Below are positions 11,014 through 20,688 of a stretch of 64,000 nucleotides of DNA, piece by piece (the first letter of the stretch is position 1; every line of letters starts with the position of its first letter). The stretch comes from Zygnema cylindricum. Lineage: Eukaryota; Streptophyta; Zygnematophyceae; Zygnematales; Zygnemataceae. A program made the translations under genes and the position numbers. Location: contig JBBHKE010001460.1 of the NCBI GenBank assembly GCA_037447655.1, forward strand, positions 83,063 to 147,062, read 5' to 3'. The notes beneath the pieces were generated by a model, which made no database searches, was not told where the DNA came from, and saw nothing but the letters and a program-made list of their open reading frames with translations.

Positions 11014-11735
11014 TTAGTTTCTACAACCTGGGAATACAACAATATGGCGGCTAAACACTTTATCCTCTACCATCTTACTCAAGGGCTTGCATCTCCTCAT
11101 TTGCAGGAAGAGAGGTCATCGGATCTTTGGGTGGCTCTCATAGAGATGTACCAAAGTGGTACGATTCATCAACAACAGTTGGCTGATCAAAAAATTAAGG
11201 AGTATGTATACAAAAGGGGGAAGATGTTCGATTTTTGCAATGAGCTTGCTACTTTTTACATGCAGCTAGAGAGTGCTGGAAAAGTATTTAGTGAAAAGGA
11301 AAAGGTTAACTATTTACTGATGAAGTTACCCGAATGTTGGAGAACATAGTCAACCGTGTGTAGGACTTGGCGGACTTAAGGTGGATTTGGAATTCAGTCC
11401 TAGGGATGATTCTCGTTCGAGAGTATCTTTACACATGTGCATGATTGCACCTGAGTCTATAATCTTGCTTGCTTCACCTTTAAGTCAACAGAAAGCACAT
11501 TTTTGCTTTTGTGGAATTTCGACCTTGTTTTTCGCTTCCAACTCCTCATCCAAAAGAAGTTCATCGCCCTCGTCCTCGAATTCCGCCTCATATACCTATG
11601 TCACAAGGGCCTTTTTCTTTCCTCTCGAGGGTCTACCCGTCTACCCCTCCTTTAATTGCAGCTCAGTTAACTTAGTGCATTCAGCCATATAGTGCCGAGG
11701 TTTCTTATAAAAATGGCACAAACCATTGGGAGTCC
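11014..11735. repeat. Rearranged gag (+) and protease (-) block inside Cop1-a integrase
   Basis: 11022-11417 repeats the Gag segment TWEYNNMAAKHFILYHLTQG...KLPE of 9320-9630 in the same orientation. 11418-11735 carries the protease/zinc-knuckle region in the opposite orientation (it matches the plus-strand text of minus copy Cop1-d at 19497-19805). After it, integrase restarts with sequence already present at 10660. No target duplication is evident at the joints. Confidence 0.8.
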
Positions 11736-12560
11736 TTCACAGGTTACCTCTCAAAAAATGCCACCTATAAGAGAGAAGAGATTCTACATCTAATACACAC
11801 AGATATTTGGGGGCTAGCCAGAGTGCCATCACCTAGGGGGAAGAGATTTTAATGACTATCACTGATGATTGGTCTCGGTATTCCAACGTGTATTTTTTGA
11901 AAAATATGTCAGAGGCTCAGGAATGTTTTAAACAATATAAAGCATGGAGTGAAAAACTCCATGAAACCTCAATCAAGAGAGTTACGAGTGACAATGGTTG
12001 AGAGTATACCTTTAACCAGTTTGAGGATTTTTTGAGAGAAGATTGAGTGCAACACCAAAAGATAGTTCCTAAAAATCCTGAGCAGAATGGTGTAGTCGAA
12101 AGATTAAATTGAACATTGAGTGATAATGCTAGGAGTATGCTGTCGGATAAGAAGATAGGAAAGATGTTTTGAGCCGAAACAATGAACTGTGCAAATTATT
12201 TCAAGAATAAAGTTCTTACTTCATCAGTAAAAGGCCAAACACCCAATGAGAGATGCACATGCCGAAAACTAGATATTTCACACTTAAAGGTTTTTGGTAG
12301 TCTATTGTTCAGTTTAGACACAGATCGGTCAAACTGTAAGTTAGACCCAAAAAGAAAACCACGATATCTACTAGGATATGATGAAGATGTAAAAGGATAT
12401 AGAGTCTATGATCTCAAAAGAGAGGATATTATCCTAATGAAGCATCTAGTGGTTACGGATGAATGAAAATCTATAAATCCCTTTAAGCATATAGAGACGA
12501 TCAAAAATCAGATTTGAGTCAGAAAATTCTGATGACTTTGAGCTTCCTAACTATCAAGGA
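11736..12560 (+). pseudogene. Cop1-a integrase, second part
   Basis: 11736 onward repeats the integrase from ATYK.E...L.HTDIWG (compare 10680) through DDWSRYSNVYF and the SDNG site. It continues past the first copy to EQNGVVERLN (third motif with Glu) and MNCANYFKNKVLTSSVKGQT at 12182. The integrase C-terminal blocks KVFGSLLFSLDTDRSN and RKPRYLLGYDEDVKGYRVYD end at about 12470. Stops replace Gly, Trp and Arg codons at several places (for example TGA at 12000 and 12043), so it is inactive. Confidence 0.8.
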
Positions 12561-12599
12561 TTTCAAGAAGATGATGATCTTGCAGGCACAAATCAGATC

Positions 12600-14405
12600 G
12601 AGAAGGACCCAAATGTGAAACCCCTAGTATTAACTCCAACGGAAGCGGAAGACGTGGTGGAAATCGACCTGGAATCAAGGGATAGGGGAGAAGTAGAAAC
12701 TGTTCGGAAGAATTCAAGAGAGCCATCTATTCCGGCAATCGAGTTTGAGGGAGGAAGAAGAAGCAGCAAAAGGGTGCAAAAGAGGCAAGTTAACAATAAG
12801 GTAACCAAACTGTCTCACCCCGATGAACCTCAAACTTACAATGAGGCAATGACTTGTCCTGAGATAAACCGGTTGAAGATAGCCATTAATGAGGAGATGT
12901 CTTCAAATATGGCGGCCGATACATGGGAATTGATAGATTGTCCTCCTGACAGGAAGTCAATTAGGTGTAAGTGGGTATTTAAGCTGAAACTCAACCCGGA
13001 TAACACCATTGAGCCCAACAAGGCTCAGTTAGTAGCGAAGGGATATTACCCAGAAAGAGGGAATTAACTACGAGGAGACTTTTGCTCCGGTCGTCAGGGT
13101 TTCCTTCTGTTCGGATACTTCTCAGTATGGCGGCAGCAAAAGACATGGTAGTGCATCAAATGGACATCAAGATGGCCTTTCTACATGAAGAGTTGGAAGA
13201 GGAAATTTTTATGCGGCAGCCCGAACGATTTGTGGAGCAAGGGGAGGAAAGCAAGGTATGTCGATTGATCAAATCTTTGTATGGGCTAAAACAGGCGCCT
13301 CGGCAATGGAACAAGAAGCTCGATGATTTTCTTACAGGTTTGGGATATATTGGGATCAGCTCAGATCACTCAATTTATTTGTTTGAGGATGAGGAACGAG
13401 TTTTTTTTATTGCCATTTATGTTGATGATTTGCTTGTTCTAAGTAAATCTATGTATAAAATAAATAAGTTGAAAAATGATCTAAAAGGAAAATTTGAGAT
13501 GAAAGATATGGGAGAAGCAAGGTATATTTTGAAAATTCAGGTAGAGAGAGACAAAGATAGAAAAATAATAAGATTAACTCAAAAAGAGGCCATTGGAAAT
13601 ATGTTTAGAAATATTACAAATAGATAAGGCTAATAGTTTTACCACTCCTATAGAATTAATGAAGGGCGGTGAGGGGAGTGTGGAAGATGGAGTTATAATC
13701 CTAGATGATGAGGTAGGCCCGGAAGAGAAAAAAAATAAGGAGACCATCCGTTATAGACAAGTAGTGGACAACCTAATATATTTCATGAATTGTACCCGTC
13801 CGGACATAGCCGCAACTGTAGGAATATTAAGTAGGAGTCTGAATGCTTCCACTAAGAAAGATTGGGAGGCAGCTAAGGGAGTCCTTAGATATCTCATAGG
13901 AACTAGGGATCTATGGTTGCATTTGGGTGGGAACAATACTCACATCACCACTTGGAGTGATGTCAGCTATGGGGATGCTCCTATGAGGTGATGCACATCT
14001 AGATATGTATTGTATGTGAGTGATGGAGCTTGATGCTGGAGCAACAAGCAGCAAAAGGTCATTTCCTAGTCCACCATGGAGGCTGAGTACATGGCTTCTT
14101 GCTCTGCTATAAAAGAACTAATGTGGGTCAAGTCTTTGCTTGGTGAGCTTGGTCATCTTAAGAGTGGTGTCCAAAAAGTGTTTTGTGATAATCAGGCAGC
14201 CATTGCCATTTCTACCAATCCTAAGCATCACTTTAAAGCCAAACACATGGACATAAGACTTAGCTTTGTTAGAGAGAAAGTAGAAAACAAGATAATCAGT
14301 TTGGAGTATAAACCAGATAGTGAAATGTTAGCAGATATGATGACCAAACCTGTGCCTTCTCCTAAACTAATTTTCTGCCAGGAGAAGTGTGGTCTTAAAA
14401 TATAG
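12600..14405 (+). pseudogene. Cop1-a reverse transcriptase and RNase H
   Basis: 12615-13067: linker and RT start (ADTWELIDCPPDRKSIRCKW). 13082-13627: MDIKMAFLHEELEEEIFMRQ, LYGLKQAPRQWNKKLDDFL and the catalytic YVDDLLVLSKS, then KFEMKDMGEARYIL. 13593-13991: connection and RNase H start (CTRPDIAATVGILSRSLN, LHLGGNNTHITTWSD). 14076-14405: MEAEYMASCSAIKELMWVKS, the DNQAAIAI site and HHFKAKHMDIRLSFVREKVE. The blocks are complete but separated by three frameshifts and a stop at 13989-13991. The element would use this enzyme to copy its RNA. As written it cannot be made. Confidence 0.88.
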
Positions 14406-14414
14406 AGTGACTAG

Positions 14415-14427
14415 AAAAAAAGGGGAG
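14415..14427 (+). other. Cop1-a polypurine tract
   Basis: AAAAAAAGGGGAG lies immediately before the TG of the 3' LTR, the expected plus-strand priming site. Confidence 0.85.
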
Positions 14428-15462
14428 TGTAGAAATTAAAGACTATTTTAGTATTTTCTAGGTTTTTTAAAATGCAGAGAAGAAGCAGAGGCAGTCTGCC
14501 TCTATTTCCTCTCTCCAGCTCCCACACTTGTTGCAGTCACTGAAAGTTGGAGAGGGAGATAGAGCCATGGCCGCTTATGCTATCCAGACATGGATAGACA
14601 TTAGATTAGTAGATTTACCAAAATAGTTGTTGACGCACCGTGGATTTGATCCTGGTACCTACCGTTCGTCAAAGCTGCATGTAGCCGGTAGCCTTAGCCA
14701 ATTAGACTAGAATCAAGGTTATACAATATAGGGTTTGATAAATAGATAAATTTGTACACGTAGGCTATTTCATTTAACGGGATATTTTGACATAGAAACA
14801 GTTTGTAATGTACTGCGTATAGAATATTCGAAACAGATACTGCGCAAATTGTTTCGAAGGCGAAACAAATATTGCGCAAGTATTTATGACGTCTACAATT
14901 GAAATCCGTTTTAATCGGACGGCCGCGAAGCATGCCGAGATCGTGGAATAGTTTTTCGGCGGTTTGCGGTCAACGTCACATCGAATGACACGTGGCACAA
15001 CCATATTGGAATACGGCATCTTCGGGGATTACAGGAACAAATCCAAAAAACTACATCTGTCGACTTATTGGCCATGTCATACAATGACCGTACAAAAAGT
15101 ACCTCGGCACCTGTACCTTTCTGTACGATACAGTATTATGATTGGTGCCGTACTTCAGTAGATAGAGTTTTAGAGAGAGATAGGACTTAGAAAAATTTCA
15201 TAGATTGGACCCTCTCTCCCAAAGATCTTCTGTACAAAAGGTCAACTTTGACCCTTCATAACTTACTGCTCAAGGGAGAAAATTCAAAGATTATTTTTGC
15301 TATCGATTAGGGGAGTCTTGCCTTCACAAGGGTGAAGGTGGTCAAAGTTTTTGTCTGCCAGGGTGGTATTTTTTCTTGCTGAAACACAAAGGGGTCAGGG
15401 TTATCCTAGAGGCTTCGTGTGAGCTGCCTACTCTGAGGACCTATGGTGGTCTCAGTGTTATA
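14428..15462 (+). repeat. Cop1-a 3' LTR
   Basis: 1035 bp, TGTAGAAATTAAAG to CAGTGTTATA. It pairs with 7982-8997. The last base pattern TATA replaces TACA of the 5' LTR. The tRNA-like unit is at 14630-14712 and the GTAC cluster at 15085-15155. Confidence 0.9.
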
Positions 15463-15985
15463 CCAGTTCTTATTCATGTGGTCGTCTCTTTCCCCTTTCC
15501 TTTGTCCACCACCTCCCCTTCTTTTCTCTCCTTCATTGGAGATGGATCCGCTTTCGTAGTAAATATGCCTCTTTCAAACCCTAGAGGGATGCCAAGACTT
15601 GATGGAGGCCACACTCGTCCACTCACATTCTCCCAAAACCTTTTCTCGCTCTTGTCATCATACTTTCCCAGTATATGAAGCCAGTTCCATTAAAGATGGA
15701 TACCCTAGAGGGTGGGCCCATGACTTGCAACTTTGAGACCTCCATAGGTCCTCAGAAAGGGCAGCTTATAAGAAGCCTTAAGGATAACCCAGACCCCTTT
15801 GTGATTCAGAAAGAATAAATACCACCCTGACAGACAAAAACTATGACCACCTTCACCCTTGAGAAGGCAAGACTCCCTTGAGTCGATAGCAAAAATTATC
15901 TCTGAATTTGCTCCCCTGAGCAGTAAGTTGTGGAGGGTCAAATTTTACCTATGTATAGAAGCTCTCTTAGAGAGAGGGTGGACTA
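15463..15985 (-). repeat. Cop1-b Gag start, primer site and partial 5' LTR
   Basis: Continuation of Cop1-b after the Cop1-a insertion. Gag starts at 15745-15743 (MEVSKLQVMGPPSRVSIF, NGTGFIYWESMMTRA) and is out of frame after about 40 residues. The primer site AGTCATGGGCCCACC is at 15711-15725. The LTR end ...TTGCA is at 15726. The LTR can be followed to about 15985, where it meets an LTR piece in the opposite orientation (15986-16401). Confidence 0.8.
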
Positions 15986-16401
15986 AGAAAAATAGTAGGT
16001 AGACCCCTCTCTCCCAGAGAGCTCTTGTACAAAAGGTCAACTTTGACCCTTCATAACTTACTGCTCAGGGGAGAAAATTCAAAGATTCTTTTTCCTGCGG
16101 ACTGAGCGCAGTGTAGGCTACACAAGGGTGTAGGCAGTTAGATTATTTGTCTACCAGGGTGGCTGCATTTCTAAGGGAAAGTCAAATTGGGAAATGTTAT
16201 CCTAAACTCATATTCTAACTTTGCATTGTGTAAGTGAAACTGAACACACATAAAGTCTTATTTCATAGGGGTGAACCTATATTGGTGTTCAAATTGTCAA
16301 GGGGTCAATTATTTGGGTTTTTAATCAACTTGAAGTCGACACTATCTAGCTAAACATCTTGTGACTTGCTTACTCTGAGGACTAATGGAGGTCTCAGTTC
16401 C
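15986..16401 (+). repeat. Cop8-type LTR fragment
   Basis: This plus-oriented LTR end resembles Cop1 LTRs for its first 110 bases, then diverges into a sequence shared with the minus-strand LTR at 27550-27990 (block around ACTTTGCATTGTGTAAG). It ends ATGGAGGTCTCAGTTCCA and abuts Cop1-d RNase H. With the preceding piece it forms an inverted junction around 15975-16020. No duplication flanks it, so it is probably a truncated remnant. Confidence 0.65.
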
Positions 16402-17880
16402 AGTCATCATATCTGCTACCAACTCGCTATGTGATCGGTTCTCTAAACTAATTATTTTGTTTTCTACTTTCTCTTCAACAAAGATGAGTCTAATGTCCAT
16501 GTGTTTGGCTTTAAAATGATGTTTAGGATTGGCAAAAATAGCGATTGCTGCCTGATTATCACAAAAGAATTTCTGCACACCACTCTTAAGGTAACCAAGC
16601 TCACTAAGCAAAGACTTGACCCACATCAATTCTTTTACCGCAGAGTAACAAGCCATATACTAAACCTCCATGGTGGAGTGAGCAATAACCTTTTGTTGTT
16701 TGCTACTCCAACAACAAGCCCCATTACCCATTTATAATACATATCTGGAAGCACATCTCCTCATTGGAGCATCACCATATCTGGCATCACTCCAAGTAGT
16801 GATGTCAGTATTCTCCCCACCCAAATGCAACCATAGATCCCTAGTTCGTATCAAATATCTAAGGACTCTCTTAGCCGCCTCCCAATCCCTCTTAGAGGGA
16901 GCACTAAGACTTCTACTCAGCACTCCTACAACTGCGGCTAAATCTAGCCGGGCAATTCATAAAATAGATTAGGCTTCCCACTACTTGCCTGTAAGGAATA
17001 GTCTGCATAAACTTCTGTTCTTTAAGAATTAATTCCTCGTCTAAAACTATGACTCCTTCTTCCTCACTCCCCTCACTTCCTTTCTTTAACTCCATTAGTG
17101 TTGTACAACTATAAGTCTTATCCATCTGAAATTTTTCCAACATGTTCCCTATTGTTTCCTTTTTAGTCAATCTTATAATCTTTCTTTCTTGGTCTCTTTC
17201 TACTTGAATTCCCTAAACATGTCTTGCCTCTCCCAAATCTTCCATCTCAAATCTCCCTTTAAGATCGGTTTTCAGTTTATTAATTTTTCCCATTATTTAC
17301 TTAAAACAAGCAAATCATCAACATAAATTGCAATAAAAATAACACGTTCTTCATCTTGAAAAAAAAAAATTGAGTGATCTGAGCTGATCCGAATGTATCC
17401 CAGACCGGTAAGAAACTCATCAAGCTTCTTATTCCATTGTCGAGGCGCCTATTTCAAACAATAAAGAGATTTATTTAGCCGGCATACCTTAATCTCCTCT
17501 CCTTCCTCCACAAATCTTTCGGGTTGTTGCATGAAGATCTCCTATTCAAATTCACCATGCAAAAAGGCTTTTTTGATGTCCATCTCGTGCACCTCTATAT
17601 CTTCCGGTGTGCAAGGCTAAAAAGTATGCGGACGGAGGGAAATCAGACGACCGGGGCAAAGGTTTCCTCGTAGTCAATTCCTTCTTTCTGTGTAAATCCT
17701 TTTGCCACTAACTAGGTTTTGTAATGCTCAATGGTGTTATTTCGGTTCAGTTTTAATTTGAACACCCACTTACAACCGATTGGTTTTCCGTTAGGTGGAC
17801 AATCCACCAACTACCAAGAATCGGCTGCCATAATTGAGGCAATCTCCTCATTGATGGTTGTCTTCCATCGGTTTCTCTCT
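16402..17880 (-). pseudogene. Cop1-d reverse transcriptase and RNase H
   Basis: RT is recognisable from about 17880 (matching '[18 protein letters not shown]'-like text) through broken frames at 17390-17800. It continues to 16913-17170 (GNMLEKFQMDKTYSC...) and RNase H at 16732-16923 (RYLIRTRDLWLHLGGENTDI). After a stop comes 16402-16656: VKELMWVKSLLSELGYLKSG, FFCDNQAAIAIFANPKHHF, HMDIRLIF. The region at 16655-16700 shows the uninterrupted '…TMEV.YMAC' junction, the empty site for the Cop2 insertion in Cop1-b. Multiple stops and frameshifts. Confidence 0.8.
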
Positions 17881-18108
17881 AGACAAGTCATCGCCTCTCC
17901 ATAAGTCTGAGGTTCATCTTGATGAGATAGTTTTGTTACTTGTTATTAACCTATTTTTCTTGCAACCTTTTGCTACTCCTCCTTCCTCCCTCGGAATTTG
18001 TGGCCGGAATAGATGGGTCTCGTGGGTTTTTTCAAACAATCTCGGCTTCTCCCCTGTCCCTTCATTCTAAATCAATTTCCACCACGTCTTCGACTTTTGG
18101 TAGAGTTG

Positions 18109-19203
18109 TCACTGGAGTTTCTGCAACCGAGTCCTTTTCGGTTTGATTTGTACCTGTATGAATGTCATCTTCTCTAAAACATGGATAGTTAGGAAGGTCA
18201 AAGTCATCGGAATTTCTGACTCAAATCTGATTTTTACTGACTTTGTATATTTGAAGGGATCCACAGACTTTTCTTCAGCCATAACTACTAGATGTTTTAC
18301 TAAAATTATATCTTCCATTTTTAGATCATAAACTCTATATCTTTTAACATCCTCATTATATCCTAATAAGTATTTCGGTTTTCTTTTTGGATCTAGCTTC
18401 CAATTAGACCGATCTGTATCTAGACTGAATACTTGACTGCCAAAAACCTTTAAGTGAGATATGTCTGGTTTCTGGCCTATCCATCTCTCATAAGGTGTTT
18501 GATCTTTTATAGCTGAAGTAAGAACTCTATTTTTGAGGTAATTAGCACAGTTCATTGCTTCGGCCCAAGACATTTTTCCTATCATCTTGTCCGACAACAT
18601 ACTTCTAGCACTATCACTTAGTGTCCTATTTAATCTTTCAGCTACCCCATTCTGTTCTGGGTTTTCTGTAACTGTCTTTTGGTGTTGAACTCCATCTTCC
18701 CTTAGAAAATCCTCAAACCGATAAGAAGTATACTCTCCACCATTGTCACTCGTTACTCTCTTGAATGGAGTTTCATGATTTTTTTCGCTCCATGATTTAT
18801 ATTGTCTAAAACATTCCTGAGCTTTTGACTTATTTTTCAAAAAATACACCGTGGAATACCGAGACCAATCATCAGTGATAGTCATCTCAAATCTCTTCCC
18901 CCCGGGTGATGGCACTTTGGCCAGCCCCCAAATATCCATGTGTACTAAATCTAGAATCTTTTCTCCCTTATAGATGGCAGTTTTTGGGAGGGGTAACCTG
19001 TGTGCTTTACCTTGAGCACATCCACTACAATCAATTAGATTCTCACTTTCACTGAACTGAATTCCTTCCACCACTCCCATCTTTTTCATCTCTTTTAACT
19101 TATCTAGATTCACATGCCCAAGCCTCTTATGCCACAACATTATATCATGAACACAAGCATGATAAAGTTTCTTATTTTCATTGCTTAAAATCAACCTAAA
19201 CAT
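18109..19203 (-). CDS. Cop1-d integrase region, open frame of 364 aa
   Basis: This is the longest open frame of the family. It contains the pre-integrase zinc site WHKRLGHVNLDKLKEMKK ... CSGCAQGKAHR (HHCC) and integrase core motifs VHMDIWG (first D), SDNGGEYTS (second D) and PEQNGVAERLNRTL (E, part of DD35E). The copia C-terminal block KVFGSQVFSLDTDRSN...RKPKYLLGYNEDVK follows. Integrase inserts the cDNA into chromosomes and would normally be cut from a Gag-Pol polyprotein. Here the frame is closed off from protease (stop before 19204) and from RT (18109), so no polyprotein can be made. Confidence 0.85.
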   Translation of the reverse strand: MFRLILSNENKKLYHACVHDIMLWHKRLGHVNLDKLKEMKKMGVVEGIQFSESENLIDCSGCAQGKAHRLPLPKTAIYKGEKILDLVHMDIWGLAKVPSPGGKRFEMTITDDWSRYSTVYFLKNKSKAQECFRQYKSWSEKNHETPFKRVTSDNGGEYTSYRFEDFLREDGVQHQKTVTENPEQNGVAERLNRTLSDSARSMLSDKMIGKMSWAEAMNCANYLKNRVLTSAIKDQTPYERWIGQKPDISHLKVFGSQVFSLDTDRSNWKLDPKRKPKYLLGYNEDVKRYRVYDLKMEDIILVKHLVVMAEEKSVDPFKYTKSVKIRFESEIPMTLTFLTIHVLEKMTFIQVQIKPKRTRLQKLQ

Positions 19204-20688
19204 CCCTTGGTTACCTTTTTCAGCAGTGAAATAAACTTCCTCCTCAAAATTAGCAGTAAAGACTCCTTTCCTAGTGATAATATCAAAACCCTTATCATCT
19301 AATACAGACGTTGAGATGAGGTTTTTTGTTCAGCTCCGAAATAAACAATACATCAGAGAATGTAACTATGGATGTCTTTCCTTCTACTAACACTTTCAGA
19401 TCTACAGATCCTACAAGAGTAGTTGTGACTATCCTTCTATCATCGTACTCTATCTCTACGGTAGGAATCTTTTTTATCTTAGTGAATAGGAATATATCCT
19501 TACACATGTGCATGGAGGCACGTTAATCTACAATCCAACTTGCTCCACCTTTCAATCTACCGAAAGCACATTTCTGCTTTCGTGGAATTTCGACCTCGTT
19601 TTTCGCCTCCAACTCCTCATCCAATAGGAGCTCATCATCCTCGTCTTCGGATTCCACCTCGTGTACCTGTGTCACAAGAGCCTTTATCTTTCCTCTCGAG
19701 GCTGGCCGGTCAGCCCCTTCTTTAATGAAAGCCTGGTTAGCTTTGTGCACTCCGCCATATAGTGCCCTGGTTTCTTACAAAAATTGCACAAACCCTTAGG
19801 AGTCCTTGGTCCGAACTCCTCGGTCTGATTTTTCTGCCCCTCCCCTCGATAATTTTTGACCTGATTCCTGGAATCATTGTTCCTTCAATCCGTCCCAGCT
19901 GCCAAGGCTTGCCCACTCTTTCCTCCCCTTCGGATCTCAATCGTATTCTCCCGAACGGGTATCATCCCTGTCACTGAATTCCAAATCCATCTTGAGTCCG
20001 CCAAGTCCTTCACACAGTTTGACTATGTTCTCGAACTCATCAGGTAACTTCATCAGTAAACAATTAACCTTTTCCTTTTCACTAAATACTTTTATAGCAC
20101 TCTCTAGTTCCATGAAAAGTATAGCAAGCTCATTGCAAAAATCCAACATCTTCCCCCCTTTTTTATACATACTCCTTAATTTTCTGATGAGCCAACTGTT
20201 GTTGCTCAATCGTACCACTTCGGTACATCTCTATGAGAGCCACCCAAAGATCGGATGCCCTCTCTACTTGAAAATGAGGAGATGTAAGTCCTTGAGTAAG
20301 ATGGCGGAGGATGAAGTGCTTAGCCGCTATATTTTTGTAGTCCTAGGTATCGATTCCATTCTCCTCGTTCCTCTAAAATAGGTGACATGAATGCCGAACC
20401 GGTTGCTATTGGTGTGACCGTCTCCTTCTCCTTTCCTTTGTCCACCACCTCACTTTCCTTTGTCTCCTCTGTTAAAGATGGATATTTTTCTCTAGTGAAT
20501 CTGCCTCCTGTAAACCCTAGAGGGATCCCAAGACATGATGAGCGCCTCACTCGTCCACACACTATTCCCCAAAACCGTTTCTCACATAGAGCTCCTGCCA
20601 TCATACTTTCCTAGTATATGAAGCCAGCTCCATTGAATATGGGCACCCTAGAGGGTGGGCCTATAGCCTGTAACTGTGAGTCCTCCAT
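19204..20688 (-). pseudogene. Cop1-d Gag and protease
   Basis: Gag starts at 20688-20686 inside the LTR (MEDSQLQAIGPPSRVPIF), with TAG replacing the usual Trp codon in GFIYW. It continues at 20320-20604 (CEKRFWGIVCGRVRRSSCLG) and 19937-20218 (Gag middle domain). The zinc knuckle CAIFVRNQGTIWRSA is out of frame at 19737-19940. The acidic linker is at 19523-19750, ending WIVD with a stop at the next codon. The protease body is at 19295-19513. It is defective at several points. Confidence 0.82.

Larger units (their letters stand above)
7982..15462 (+). mobile_element. Cop1-a copia retrotransposon, full length
   Basis: 7481 bp with two LTRs (7982-8997 and 14428-15462). The flanks are CCAGT at 7977-7981 and CCAGT at 15463-15467, so the insertion is unrearranged at its borders. 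Order inside: primer site, gag, protease, integrase (partly duplicated and rearranged), RT, RNase H, purine tract, 3' LTR. This is the copia order (INT before RT). The host is the gag gene of Cop1-b. Stops and frameshifts are present throughout. Confidence 0.92.
2143..15985 (-). mobile_element. Cop1-b copia retrotransposon, interrupted by Cop1-a and a Cop2 solo LTR
   Basis: This is a minus-strand copia element. Its 3' LTR is at 2143-3197 (starts TGTAGAAATTG, ends ...GAGATACA). A purine tract is at 3198-3212, followed by RNase H, RT, integrase remnants, protease and Gag up to 7981. The gag start, primer site and part of the 5' LTR lie at 15463-15985, beyond the inserted Cop1-a. The 5' LTR is truncated near 15985. 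The element lacks about 0.4 kb between the protease/pre-integrase region and the integrase core near 6812. It sits in Cop1-c. Confidence 0.8.
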
